Assembly (NCBI GenBank): GCA_003250495.1
Contig: QKGH01000441.1
Location: 1 to 45,251 of the forward strand
Direction of reading: 5' to 3'
Origin: Marinobacterium sp.
GTDB lineage: Bacteria > Pseudomonadota > Gammaproteobacteria > Pseudomonadales > Balneatricaceae
Length of the DNA: 45,251 nt
Shown: positions 16,321 through 24,243 of the stretch, piece after piece
How the letters are laid out: every line of letters starts with the position of its first letter
Position numbering within the stretch: position 1 is the stretch's first letter
Position numbers and translations under genes: made by a program
Notes under the pieces: model-generated
Seen by the model: only the letters and a program-made list of their open reading frames with translations
The model's database searches: none
Told to the model about the DNA's origin: nothing

Positions 16321-18429
16321 TCAGCGCGTCAGTCGACGGTTGACCGAATCGTCGATCTGGCCGGCGAACTGCAGCGACTTCAGTAACATCGGCAGATTCT
16401 CCTCCAGGTTCAGCGTCAGGTCGATGGCGCGGCCCTGTTGCCAGTCCGGATTATGACCCTGGAAGCGACAGCTCAGTTCCAGGTCGCCCTGCTCCGCGTA
16501 GTCTACGTCCACCTGCAGCCGCTCGATCTGCAGGTTGCTCAGCGCCCCCAGCGCCAGTTGCAGGCCGGGGTTGCCGGCGGCGCTCTGCTGTACGGCCGGG
16601 GCCGCGGCATAGCGCAGCCAGCCGCCCCCGTCGTTGTACAACTGTCCGCCGCGGATGCTGAGGGCGCTACCCTCCAGCCGCAGCGGCAAGCTGCCCCGCA
16701 GACGGATATCGCCAGTCAGCCCCGGCTGCTGGTACAGCGCCAGGATCTGGCTCAGGGCGATACCCTCCAACCGCACCGTGCTGTCGAGCCGGGGCGCGGC
16801 GGGATCGAGGGTCAGCGCCGGGAAGCTCACCGCGCCGCCCAGCAGCTCGAGTCTCACCGGCGCGACGCTCAGCGACGAGCGGCCGCGGGCCGGTTGCCGA
16901 AAATTGAAGTCGACCGCGGGGAGTGCCAGGGGCAGGCCGACGTCGATCTGCTCGGCGCCGAGCCGGCCCGCTGCGGCGATGCTGCCGCCGGGGCGTTGCT
17001 GCAGTGTCAGCTGCGCCGAGATGCCGGCGGCCGCCAGCGTATCGGCCCAGCCCAGCGCGCCGTTGCTCAGGGTCACCCGGGTTTGGGCGTCCAGCCCCGC
17101 GCTCTGCTGCTCGAGCCGGCCGTTCAGATTCAGCTGGCCCCGCTTCAGCGTCAGCGCCTTGGGCAGCGTCAGGTCCAGCGCGGGCAGCAGCTTGCGCAAC
17201 AGAGGCTGCAGGCCGGGCAATGCGATTGGCGTGCTGCGCCACTGCAACTGCAAGCGCTCGTCGCGCCACTGCCAGTCGGCGCTGATCGTCGCATCGGGCG
17301 CGCGCATCGCGATCCGGGCCTGTCCCTCGATGGCGGTCTGCGACAACGGCCAGCGCCCCTGCGCGTTCAGCGCCAGCGGGGGCAGGGCGGTGCCGTTCAG
17401 GCGGGCGCTCAGGGCGGGCAGGGTCAGCGCCGCGTCGACGGTCGCCCCCTGCAGTTGCAGCGCCAGCGTCGTTGCCTTTAACGGTTCGATCTGCAGCCCT
17501 GCGGGCAACCATTCCGGCGGCAGGGTGATGCTGCCCCGGTTTTCCAGTTGTCCCTCCAGCGCCTGCAACAGCAGTGCGGGTTGGGGTGGCAATTGCGCGG
17601 GCCAGGCCAGTTGCAGGGTCAGGGCCTGCTCGCCGGCGATGGCAGGCAGGGGGCCGGGTAACAGCGGTGCCAGCCAGGCTAGCAGCGGGGTCGGGGTGAG
17701 TTTGCCGTCCAGCGCCAGCTGCCAGCGTTCGGTGCCGGTCTGCAGTGCGCCGCTGAACTGCGCCAGTGTCTGTGCCTCGCGCGTCAGCTGCAGGCTCAGT
17801 GCCTGCGCGCGGTTGAAGGTCAGGTCCAGATACGCCGGCAGCGTGTCCGTTGCCGGGGGGGCGCCGTCGCTGGCGCTCGCGGCTTCGGGGTGCAGCGTCA
17901 GTGCCAACCGGCTCTGCAGCTGATCGGCGCTGAGATCGACATTCCCGCTGGCTTGCAGCGGGGGTTGTTGCGGTGCGCGATAGGTCAGCTGCAACTGGCC
18001 GATGGCCAGGCGTTCCGAGGGGGCCAAGTCGAACAGCAGGCTGGGTGGCGTGGCGTTCAGATCGAGCCGGGTCTGCGCGGCCTCGTCGAGGCGTTGCTCC
18101 AGGTTTTCCCGGGCATCGATCTGCAGCTGCAGCCGTGGTATGCGCAGTTCGCTGATGCGGCCGCCGGCATACAGCTCCAGCGGATCGAAAAACACGCTGA
18201 TCTGTTGAGCCTGCAGTGCGATGCGTCGCTCGCTACCCTGCTGCACCAGGTTCAGGCGCGGTATGTCGAGGCGGTTCCAACCGGGGTGGCTGAACTCGAT
18301 CTCGGGCTCGGAGAAACCCTGCTCGGCCAACCACTGTCCCAGGACGCGGGCCGCGACATAGGGCAGGGCGAGGTAGCCCAGTAGCAGTGCCAGCAGCAGC
18401 GGTAGCAGTATCCACAGTAGCTTGCGCAT
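16321..18429 (-). CDS. ydbH: YdbH-like AsmA-family intermembrane lipid transport protein
   Basis: A 702-residue protein with one N-terminal membrane anchor (LLWILLPLLLALLLGYLALPYV) and a long beta-rich periplasmic region. It resembles YdbH, one of the three AsmA-like proteins (with TamB and YhdP) that carry phospholipids to the outer membrane. The C-terminal end (LQVDVDYAEQGDLELSCRFQGHNPDWQQGRAIDLTLNLEENLPMLLKSLQFA) matches the conserved YdbH C-terminus that meets YnbE. The middle is rich in Leu, Gln and Pro, typical of a hydrophobic-groove repeat. GGAGG stands before ATG 18429. The length is a little below that of E. coli YdbH (about 880), so some repeat units are missing. Confidence 0.88.
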   Translation of the reverse strand: MRKLLWILLPLLLALLLGYLALPYVAARVLGQWLAEQGFSEPEIEFSHPGWNRLDIPRLNLVQQGSERRIALQAQQISVFFDPLELYAGGRISELRIPRLQLQIDARENLEQRLDEAAQTRLDLNATPPSLLFDLAPSERLAIGQLQLTYRAPQQPPLQASGNVDLSADQLQSRLALTLHPEAASASDGAPPATDTLPAYLDLTFNRAQALSLQLTREAQTLAQFSGALQTGTERWQLALDGKLTPTPLLAWLAPLLPGPLPAIAGEQALTLQLAWPAQLPPQPALLLQALEGQLENRGSITLPPEWLPAGLQIEPLKATTLALQLQGATVDAALTLPALSARLNGTALPPLALNAQGRWPLSQTAIEGQARIAMRAPDATISADWQWRDERLQLQWRSTPIALPGLQPLLRKLLPALDLTLPKALTLKRGQLNLNGRLEQQSAGLDAQTRVTLSNGALGWADTLAAAGISAQLTLQQRPGGSIAAAGRLGAEQIDVGLPLALPAVDFNFRQPARGRSSLSVAPVRLELLGGAVSFPALTLDPAAPRLDSTVRLEGIALSQILALYQQPGLTGDIRLRGSLPLRLEGSALSIRGGQLYNDGGGWLRYAAAPAVQQSAAGNPGLQLALGALSNLQIERLQVDVDYAEQGDLELSCRFQGHNPDWQQGRAIDLTLNLEENLPMLLKSLQFAGQIDDSVNRRLTR

Positions 18430-18459
18430 TATCCTCCCCGCCTGGCAGTGGCCGCTGCG

Positions 18460-19098
18460 TCAGCGCTTGCGCACCACGTTGAGACCGTCGCGCAGGGTCA
18501 GAAAAACGTTTTCGACGTCCGGGTCGGTGGCGATACGGCGATTGGTCTCCACCAGCACGTCGTCGATCTCCGACTCCGGTTGCAGCACCTTGCCGGACCA
18601 GAGCACGTTGTCGAGCACGATCAGGCCGCCGGGCCGGGTCATCTCCTTGACCCGCTCATAGTAGTTAAGGTAGTTGCGCTTGTCGGCATCGATGAAGGTG
18701 AAGTCCAGCTCCATATCGAGCTGCTCCAGAGTATCCAGCGCCTTGCCGAAGATCACCTCGATCTTGTGGCCATGTTCGCTGCGTTCGAAAAACCCCTTGG
18801 CGAATTCGATGGCGCGGGGGTTGGTTTCGCAGCAGATCAGTTTGCCGTCGGCCGGCATCCCCTCGGCGATCGACAGCGCCGAATAGCCGGTGAACATGCC
18901 GATCTCCAGGGCCTGACGCGGCTGTGCCAGCGTCGACAGCAACTTCAGCGTGCGGCCTACCAGGCGGCCGGAAAGTTTCTGCGGCCAGCCCATATTGAGG
19001 TTGGTCTGGTCGATCAGCTCCTGTAGCAGCGGCGGTTCGGCCTGGGTGTGCAGGTAGGCATAATCTTCAACGGCTTCATCAACGAGATATTCAGGCAT
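18460..19098 (-). CDS. class I SAM-dependent O-methyltransferase
   Basis: A 212-residue methyltransferase of the caffeoyl-CoA/catechol O-methyltransferase family. SAM motif I is QALEIGMFTGYSALSIAEGMP; the metal-binding region is FTFIDADKRNYLNYYERV (Asp of FIDAD and downstream residues); GGLIVLDNVLWSGKV supplies the third metal ligand (Asp-Asn). The acceptor is probably a catechol-like or small hydroxylated compound but cannot be named. It starts at ATG 19098 and ends 30 bases before ydbH, so it may be the first gene of that operon. Confidence 0.92.
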   Translation of the reverse strand: MPEYLVDEAVEDYAYLHTQAEPPLLQELIDQTNLNMGWPQKLSGRLVGRTLKLLSTLAQPRQALEIGMFTGYSALSIAEGMPADGKLICCETNPRAIEFAKGFFERSEHGHKIEVIFGKALDTLEQLDMELDFTFIDADKRNYLNYYERVKEMTRPGGLIVLDNVLWSGKVLQPESEIDDVLVETNRRIATDPDVENVFLTLRDGLNVVRKR

Positions 19099-19287
19099 CG
19101 GTTTGGGTATCCGCTAGGGTTCCTTGAGGCTGCGGCGCAGTCGCGAGCCATTTTACCATTTTTGCCCGCGCGGCAACGGCATCAAATATCATCGTGCAGA
19201 GCGATACCGTACAATTGCCGCCTCGAATACCGGCCCGTATCGATCCGGAGCGTGCCGCTTTTATGCTTAGGCGACCTAGGAGGCGTT

Positions 19288-19641
19288 ATGGTTGATCCAC
19301 TCTATATATTTCTCTTCGCCGGACAGGTGTCGATGTCGGCGGCGCTGAGTGCAGGCGCGTTGAACAAGCTGCCGCCGGAGCAGCGTCCGGCCTTCAGCAA
19401 CAGCCGTAACGGCGCGTTGGCCGTGGTGCTGGCGGGTAACCTGGGGGCGATCACGTTCTTGGCGGCGATGGTGTTCGGGGTTCTGAAACTGATCTGGTGG
19501 ATTCCGTTGGCCTGCATGTTTATCAGTTTTCCGGCACTGCACCTGATCCTGTTTCAACGGTTGTTGGGCGATGTGAAAAATCTGGGTTTGATGACCGTTT
19601 TGAGCGTCGTTGCCGTGGCCGCGCTTTATTACTACTGGTGA
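19288..19641 (+). CDS. small membrane protein of unknown function
   Basis: A 117-residue protein with about four hydrophobic segments: PLYIFLFAGQVSMSAALSAGAL, ALAVVLAGNLGAITFLAAMVFGVL, LIWWIPLACMFISFPALHLILF and LMTVLSVVAVAALYYYW. ATG 19288 is supported by TAGGAGG four to eight bases upstream; the frame stays open further upstream but that part is not membrane-like and lies in the divergent promoter area. I do not recognise the family. It is the gene just upstream of ftsA, but 500 bases separate them, so no functional link is shown. Confidence 0.75.
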   Translation: MVDPLYIFLFAGQVSMSAALSAGALNKLPPEQRPAFSNSRNGALAVVLAGNLGAITFLAAMVFGVLKLIWWIPLACMFISFPALHLILFQRLLGDVKNLGLMTVLSVVAVAALYYYW

Positions 19642-19652
19642 GTCGTTTTTAC

Positions 19653-19673
19653 GCCGGGCAGCTCCTGCCCGGC
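19653..19673. other. GC-rich hairpin after the membrane protein gene
   Basis: GCCGGGCAG-CTC-CTGCCCGGC is a perfect nine-base stem with a three-base loop, 11 bases after the stop codon. No T run follows on either strand, so it may be an mRNA 3' stabiliser or a weak terminator. Confidence 0.5.
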
Positions 19674-20158
19674 GGCTTATCAGCAGCGCCTGAAATCCCC
19701 TTGGGACATTAAAAACGGTTGTTTTTTGAACAGTCGAAAAAATCAAAACCCGATATCGATATTTTCTGAAAAATCAATATTAAATATTGATTACTTCCTG
19801 GTTATTCAAAATAAAATATTGATTTATCGTTATTATTCAAAATTAAGTTTTGATTTAAAATGTCGATACGGCAGATGAAAGTTTTTTGATGGCGCTATTT
19901 GAAAGCGGCAAAAGTTTTCACTCCTGCACGCTATAGTTACTTGAAATAGAAGGATATAGGGCTTTAGAACGGCAAATTTCTGCCGATAAAACGCAATATA
20001 GGTCTGTTGATTTTTTGACCAGGCTTACGTAATACTTGGTCTGCGCAGAACGCCTATTTAAAGTCAGAACGATTGGCCTGTATCTTGCTTTTTATACCGT
20101 GGATCTGATTTACGCCGACTCAACCCACCCGGAAGTCACGGGCAATCGGATTACCAGA
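19674..20158. other. AT-rich spacer upstream of ftsA
   Basis: About 485 bases with no convincing gene, strikingly AT-rich against the GC-rich genes on both sides. The first part holds the TTGATT repeat cluster described separately. The part nearer ftsA has several weak promoter-like pairs, for example TTGATT (20007-20012) and TAATAC (20030-20035) 17 bases apart. No Shine-Dalgarno of note precedes ATG 20159, so the start of ftsA rests on homology. Confidence 0.6.
19741..19855. repeat. cluster of TTGATT half-sites and palindromes
   Basis: At 19772-19792 AATCAATATT and AATATTGATT form a 10-base inverted repeat around a single A. AATATTGATT recurs at 19815-19824. GTTTTGATT at 19847-19855 is the exact reverse complement of AATCAAAAC at 19741-19749, so the two ends of the cluster mirror each other. 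ATATCGATAT near 19753-19762 is another palindrome. The arrangement looks like several copies of one operator half-site, or a DNA-bending region. Confidence 0.6.
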
Positions 20159-21433
20159 ATGAGCGTGAACAACATGATAGTGGCTCTCGATATAGGCACC
20201 TCCAAGGTGGCATGCCTGGTTGGAGAAGTGTCGGCGCGAGGCGAACTCGAGGTCGTCGGTTTCGGCGTGCAGCCGTCGCAGGGGTTGAAGCGCGGCGTGG
20301 TCGTCAATATCGATGCGACGGTGCACTCGATTCAGCGCGCGGTCGAGGAGGCGGAGCTGATGGCCGGCTGCAAGGTGCATTCGGTCACCGTGGGGATCGC
20401 CGGCAGCCATATCAGCAGCATGAACTCGCATGGCATCGTCGCGGTGCGCGATCGCGAGGTCAACGATTACGACCTGGAGCGGGTGGTCGATGCGGCGCGG
20501 GCCGTGGCGATACCGGCCGACCAGAAGATCCTGCATATCCTGCCGCAGGAGTACCTGATCGATCAGCAGGAGGGGATCCGCGAGCCGCTGGGAATGTCCG
20601 GCGTGCGCCTGGAGGCGCGCGTGCATCTGGTGACCGGATCGATCAATGCGGTGCAGAACCTCGAGAAGTGTATCCGTCGTTGCGGCCTCGAGGCGGATGC
20701 GGTGGTGCTGGAGCAGTTGGCCTCCAGTCACGCGGTGCTGACCGAGGATGAGAAAGATTTGGGGGTCTGTCTGGTCGACATCGGCGGCGGCACCACCGAC
20801 ATCGCCGTGTTCACCGGTGGTGCGATCCGCCATACCGCGGTGCTGCCGGTGGCGGGCGATCAGGTGACCAACGATATCGCGATGGCGCTGCGGACGCCGT
20901 CGCTGAATGCCGAACAGTTGAAGATCAAATACGCCTGTGCGCTGGCGCAACTGACGCGCCCCGACGAGGTGATCAAGGTGCCGAGCGTCGGCGACCGTCC
21001 CGCCCGCGACCTGTCGCGGCAGGCGCTGGCGGAGGTGGTCGAGGCGCGTTACGCCGAGCTGTTCACGCTGATCCAGGCGGAGCTGCGGCGCTCCGGTTTC
21101 GAGGATCTGATCGCCAGCGGCATCGTGTTGACCGGCGGCACGGCGAAGATGGAGGGCGCGGTCGAGCTGGCCGAGCAGATCTTCAACATGCCGGTGCGGC
21201 TGGCACGCCCGCAGGGCGCCAAGGGGATGGACGAGCTGCTGCGCAACCCGGTGTATGCGACGGGGGTCGGGCTGCTGCACTATGCGCGTAACGCCCTGGG
21301 CAACCTGGAGAGCGAACCGCTGGCGGCACGTAGCGTCGCCGAGCGCGAACCGGGGGGGCGCAGTCGCAGCGCGCTGCCCGACATGTCGCAGCTGTTCGGG
21401 CGGATGAAAGCCTGGTTGCAGGGCAATTTCTGA
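20159..21433 (+). CDS. ftsA: cell division protein FtsA
   Basis: A 424-residue actin-like protein that tethers FtsZ to the inner membrane. The phosphate-1 motif is IVALDIGTSKVACLVGEV; the 1C subdomain follows (GGELEVVGFG-like RGELEVVGFGVQPSQGLKRGVVVNI). Phosphate-2 is LGVCLVDIGGGTTDIAVF, the adenosine motif SGIVLTGGTAKMEG, and the C-terminal amphipathic membrane helix is FGRMKAWLQGNF. ATG 20159 gives MSVNNMIVALD, the family-like start; ATG 20174 is an alternative, and the frame is open to 20036. The usual upstream neighbours ddlB and ftsQ are absent; a small membrane protein and an AT-rich spacer take their place. ftsZ follows after 87 bases. Confidence 0.95.
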   Translation: MSVNNMIVALDIGTSKVACLVGEVSARGELEVVGFGVQPSQGLKRGVVVNIDATVHSIQRAVEEAELMAGCKVHSVTVGIAGSHISSMNSHGIVAVRDREVNDYDLERVVDAARAVAIPADQKILHILPQEYLIDQQEGIREPLGMSGVRLEARVHLVTGSINAVQNLEKCIRRCGLEADAVVLEQLASSHAVLTEDEKDLGVCLVDIGGGTTDIAVFTGGAIRHTAVLPVAGDQVTNDIAMALRTPSLNAEQLKIKYACALAQLTRPDEVIKVPSVGDRPARDLSRQALAEVVEARYAELFTLIQAELRRSGFEDLIASGIVLTGGTAKMEGAVELAEQIFNMPVRLARPQGAKGMDELLRNPVYATGVGLLHYARNALGNLESEPLAARSVAEREPGGRSRSALPDMSQLFGRMKAWLQGNF

Positions 21434-21520
21434 GCCGGAAGGCCGCGGTTGGATAACTGATAGCGATAAAGACACCCGACACAGAATCGGGGCTGATGAG
21501 ACCTGGAAGGAGAGACGGAT

Positions 21521-22717
21521 ATGTTCGAACTGATTGATAGCGTACCGCAAAGTGCAGTTATCAAAGTAGTGGGTGTCGGTGGTGGCGGCGGCAATGCGGT
21601 CGACCATATGGTGAGCTCGTCGGTCGAGGGTGTCGAGTTCATCTGCGCCAATACCGATGCCCAGGCGCTGGGCAAGCTGGCGACGCGCACCGTATTGCAC
21701 ATCGGTGGCGAGCTGACCAAGGGGCTGGGTGCCGGCGCCAACCCGGATGTTGGGCGTTCGGCGGCGATCGAGGATCGCGACCGCATCGCCGAGGCGCTGG
21801 GGGGGGCCGACATGGTGTTCATCACCGCCGGCATGGGTGGCGGTACCGGTACCGGTGCGGCGCCGATCGTCGCCGAAGTCGCCAAGGAGATGGGGATTTT
21901 GACCGTGGCCGTGGTCACCAAGCCGTTCCCGTTCGAAGGGCGCAAGCGGATGAAGGTGGCCGACGAGGGGATCGCCGAGCTGCAGCAGAGCGTCGACTCC
22001 CTGATCATCATCCCGAACGAAAAACTGCTGCCGGTGCTGGGTAAGAACTGTTCGCTGATGAAGGCGTTCAGCACCGCCAACGACGTGCTCAAGGGGGCCG
22101 TGCAGGGGATCGCCGACCTGATCATCCGTCCCGGGATGATCAACGTCGACTTTGCCGACGTGCGTACCGTGATGTCGGAGATGGGCATGGCGATGATGGG
22201 CACCGGTGTTGCCCGTGGCGAAGAGCGGGCCCGGGAGGCCACCGAGGCGGCGATCAACAGCCCGCTGCTGGAGGATGTCGACCTGAAGGGTGCCAGCGGC
22301 ATTCTGGTCAACATCACCGCCGGCATGGATCTGGGGCTGGGTGAGTTCTCCGAGATCGGCGACCTGGTCGAGGAGTACGCCTCCGAGAACGCCACCATCG
22401 TGGTCGGCACCGTCATCGACCCGGATATGAGCGAAGAGTTGAAAGTCACCGTCGTCGCCACCGGCTTGGCCAAGGCGCAGAGCGCAGCGGTGCGGGTGGC
22501 CAACGGCGGCACGACGACCACGACGGCCAGTGCGCGGCCGTCGGCGAGTGCCGTGAGCACCGACTTCAGCCAGCTGGAGCTGCCGACGGTGCTGCGCAAC
22601 CGCCAGGCGGAGGAGCGCAGCACGCGCGAAGCGGAGGCGCCGGCGCTGAAGCGCACCGGTACCGACGATATGGATTTTCTCGATATTCCCGCTTTCCTGC
22701 GGCGCCAGGCGGACTGA
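21521..22717 (+). CDS. ftsZ: cell division protein FtsZ
   Basis: A 398-residue tubulin-like GTPase that forms the division ring. All key parts are intact: [12 protein letters not shown], the tubulin signature [13 protein letters not shown], the T7 loop [15 protein letters not shown] that completes the neighbouring active site, a Thr/Ala-rich linker (about 325-380), and the C-terminal tail [17 protein letters not shown] that binds FtsA and ZipA. The start at 21521 has GGAAGGAGA just upstream. The next gene in ordinary dcw clusters, lpxC, is not here; a terminator and an opposite-strand gene follow. The protein shows no sign of decay, so it is either the main copy in a rearranged cluster or a working second copy. 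Confidence 0.97.
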   Translation: MFELIDSVPQSAVIKVVGVGGGGGNAVDHMVSSSVEGVEFICANTDAQALGKLATRTVLHIGGELTKGLGAGANPDVGRSAAIEDRDRIAEALGGADMVFITAGMGGGTGTGAAPIVAEVAKEMGILTVAVVTKPFPFEGRKRMKVADEGIAELQQSVDSLIIIPNEKLLPVLGKNCSLMKAFSTANDVLKGAVQGIADLIIRPGMINVDFADVRTVMSEMGMAMMGTGVARGEERAREATEAAINSPLLEDVDLKGASGILVNITAGMDLGLGEFSEIGDLVEEYASENATIVVGTVIDPDMSEELKVTVVATGLAKAQSAAVRVANGGTTTTTASARPSASAVSTDFSQLELPTVLRNRQAEERSTREAEAPALKRTGTDDMDFLDIPAFLRRQAD

Positions 22718-22824
22718 CGCTCCGGGAGTCAAACCCCAGTAAACCTGTCTCCTGGAACCCGCGTCCGGTGAGACAGGAGGCAGCCCGTTAACGGTTGCCG
22801 ACGTTTTAAAAACCGTCCAGGTTT

Positions 22825-22858
22825 CCCGCCTGTTCCTTTGAATCAGGCGGGTTTTTTC
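22825..22858 (+). terminator. rho-independent terminator of ftsZ
   Basis: CCCGCCTG / CAGGCGGG stem with an 11-base loop, then TTTTTTCTT. The right arm contains the reversed stop codon (22843-22845) of the opposite-strand GNAT-C39 gene, so coding sequence and terminator share bases. Confidence 0.9.
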
Positions 22859-24069
22859 TTCTCTTTCCGGCGGCTCGGCTCGCCACGGCTCAACTTCCCT
22901 CGGCTCAACTCTCCACAGCTCAATTCCCCACAGCTCAATTCCCCACGGCTCGACTTCCCAGGGTTCAATTCCCTGCGGCTCAACAGCAGTGTGGCACTCA
23001 AGCGACGGCGGCCGAAGCGGGCCATCGCCTGGAACTCCTGATGGGCGACCGGGACATCGATATAGTCGGTCTCGTTGTGCCAGGGATCGCGCTCGAAATC
23101 GGGATCGCTGAGGTAGACGTAACGCTCGTCGGCACCGGAGATCGTGACCCAATGCGGCGCCTTGTTGCGGTTCAGGCGCCAGGTGCTGATCAGGGTGACG
23201 CCGACAACGCCGTGCTGCAGACGCTCGATCAACGCCGCCAGCGGCAGCTCCGTATCCACCAGTTGGACGCCGGTCTCGGCCAGCTGCTGCAGGAAGTCCC
23301 GGTGCACCAGCTCGATCACCTCCTTCTTGTGCGGATCGCGCACACTGTCGACAAAGGGGGTGCCCGATGCATTGACGTGCAGGCAGACATCGAAGCCCCG
23401 GTTCCAGGCGCTCAGCGCCAGCCCCTGCGGCGAGCAGCCGCCATGCCCCGAGGTCATGTAGATGGTGGTGGATTCGCGCCAGATCCTCAGCTCCTCCTGG
23501 CGGTTCATCGAATAGGTGCCGTCGAGCCGGTTCAGCGCCATCATCAGGCTGGCGGGACCGCAGGTGAACGGCGTGGTCTGTTCGTAGTAGCGGGTGCGCG
23601 GCTGCGGATGGCGGGTGGTGCGCCGCAGCGGCTTCTCCATGCGCCAGGCATCGCTGCCATCCTCGTAATAGGCGCGGATCTGGCCGAAGCGGTGGTAGCC
23701 GCTCCGTTCGTACAGGCCGATCGCCCTGGCGTTGGCGGTACTGACCTCCAGGCGCAGAAAGCCGCAGTCGCGCTCCCGGGCGCGCTGCTCGCACGCCTCC
23801 AGCAACTGTTTCGAGAGCCCGCGGCCGCGGCTGTCCGGAGCGACGGCGATGGAGTAGAGGCGTGCCAGGTTGGTGCCGGAGCGATATAGCAGCAGCGCAT
23901 AGCCCGCGGCCCCGTTGGCCGCGGCGATCAGCAGGTCGGCGTGTTCGGAGCGCAGCAGGTGGCTGAAACTGCGGCGGGAGAGTCGATCGGAGCTAAAGCA
24001 ATCCAGTTCCAGTTGGCACAGGGCATCCAGGTCGGTGCGCTGGGCCGGGCGTATCTGCAAGCTGTCCAT
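22843..24069 (-). CDS. GNAT acetyltransferase fused to a C39-like peptidase
   Basis: A 408-residue fusion. Residues 1-145 are a RimI-like GNAT domain (YSIAVAPDSRGRGLSKQLLEACEQRARE, LEVSTANARAIGLYERSGYHRFG). Residues 158-362 are a C39-like papain-fold peptidase: YYEQTTPFTCGPASLMMALN gives the catalytic cysteine C170, HWVTISGADERYVYLSDPDF gives histidine H306 and probably Asp D322. No signal peptide or membrane segment is seen, so it should be cytoplasmic. Residues 366-400 are pentapeptide repeats (RGELS, CGELS) made by a minisatellite, then a basic KEKKKPA end. The gene is divergent from a RimK-type ligase, with a 174-base shared spacer, an association I recall in other gammaproteobacteria. 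Acetylation plus proteolysis of one peptide substrate is inferred, not shown. Confidence 0.88.
   Translation of the reverse strand: MDSLQIRPAQRTDLDALCQLELDCFSSDRLSRRSFSHLLRSEHADLLIAAANGAAGYALLLYRSGTNLARLYSIAVAPDSRGRGLSKQLLEACEQRARERDCGFLRLEVSTANARAIGLYERSGYHRFGQIRAYYEDGSDAWRMEKPLRRTTRHPQPRTRYYEQTTPFTCGPASLMMALNRLDGTYSMNRQEELRIWRESTTIYMTSGHGGCSPQGLALSAWNRGFDVCLHVNASGTPFVDSVRDPHKKEVIELVHRDFLQQLAETGVQLVDTELPLAALIERLQHGVVGVTLISTWRLNRNKAPHWVTISGADERYVYLSDPDFERDPWHNETDYIDVPVAHQEFQAMARFGRRRLSATLLLSRRELNPGKSSRGELSCGELSCGELSRGKLSRGEPSRRKEKKKPA
22871..22990. repeat. 15-bp minisatellite within the GNAT-C39 gene
   Basis: Eight consecutive 15-base units of the type CAGCTCAATTCCCCA. Units at 22916-22930 and 22931-22945 are identical; the others differ by one to five bases and the outer ones are degenerate. 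On the minus strand the units encode pentapeptides such as RGELS and CGELS. The in-frame unit length means copy number can change without breaking the gene. Confidence 0.9.
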
Positions 24070-24243
24070 GAGTGTTCCGCAGGCGGGGAGATTAAGTCGA
24101 TGCTACACCCGCGCCGGGCGCAAAAGCCATGCTCGGGCGCGCAGCGCCGGAACGGTGAGATCGCCGTTTCGCCAGTAGGCAGCGGGCGGATGGCAGGCGC
24201 ATACTTATGCGCACAACGCATGGCTGGAGACAGCGAGGAAACG

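Noticed and set aside
19674-20158. Replication origin in the AT-rich spacer
   Set aside because: No DnaA boxes of the TTATCCACA type were found, and dnaA, dnaN or gidA are not near.
22871-22990. CRISPR-like array
   Set aside because: Units are 15 bases and directly adjacent with no spacers, and they encode protein in frame.
20120-23794. A 1224-codon open frame on the minus strand opposite ftsA, ftsZ and the end of the next gene
   Set aside because: It runs antisense to two well-conserved genes, has no domain and consists of Arg/His/Gln/Asp-rich sequence typical of the opposite strand of GC-rich codons.
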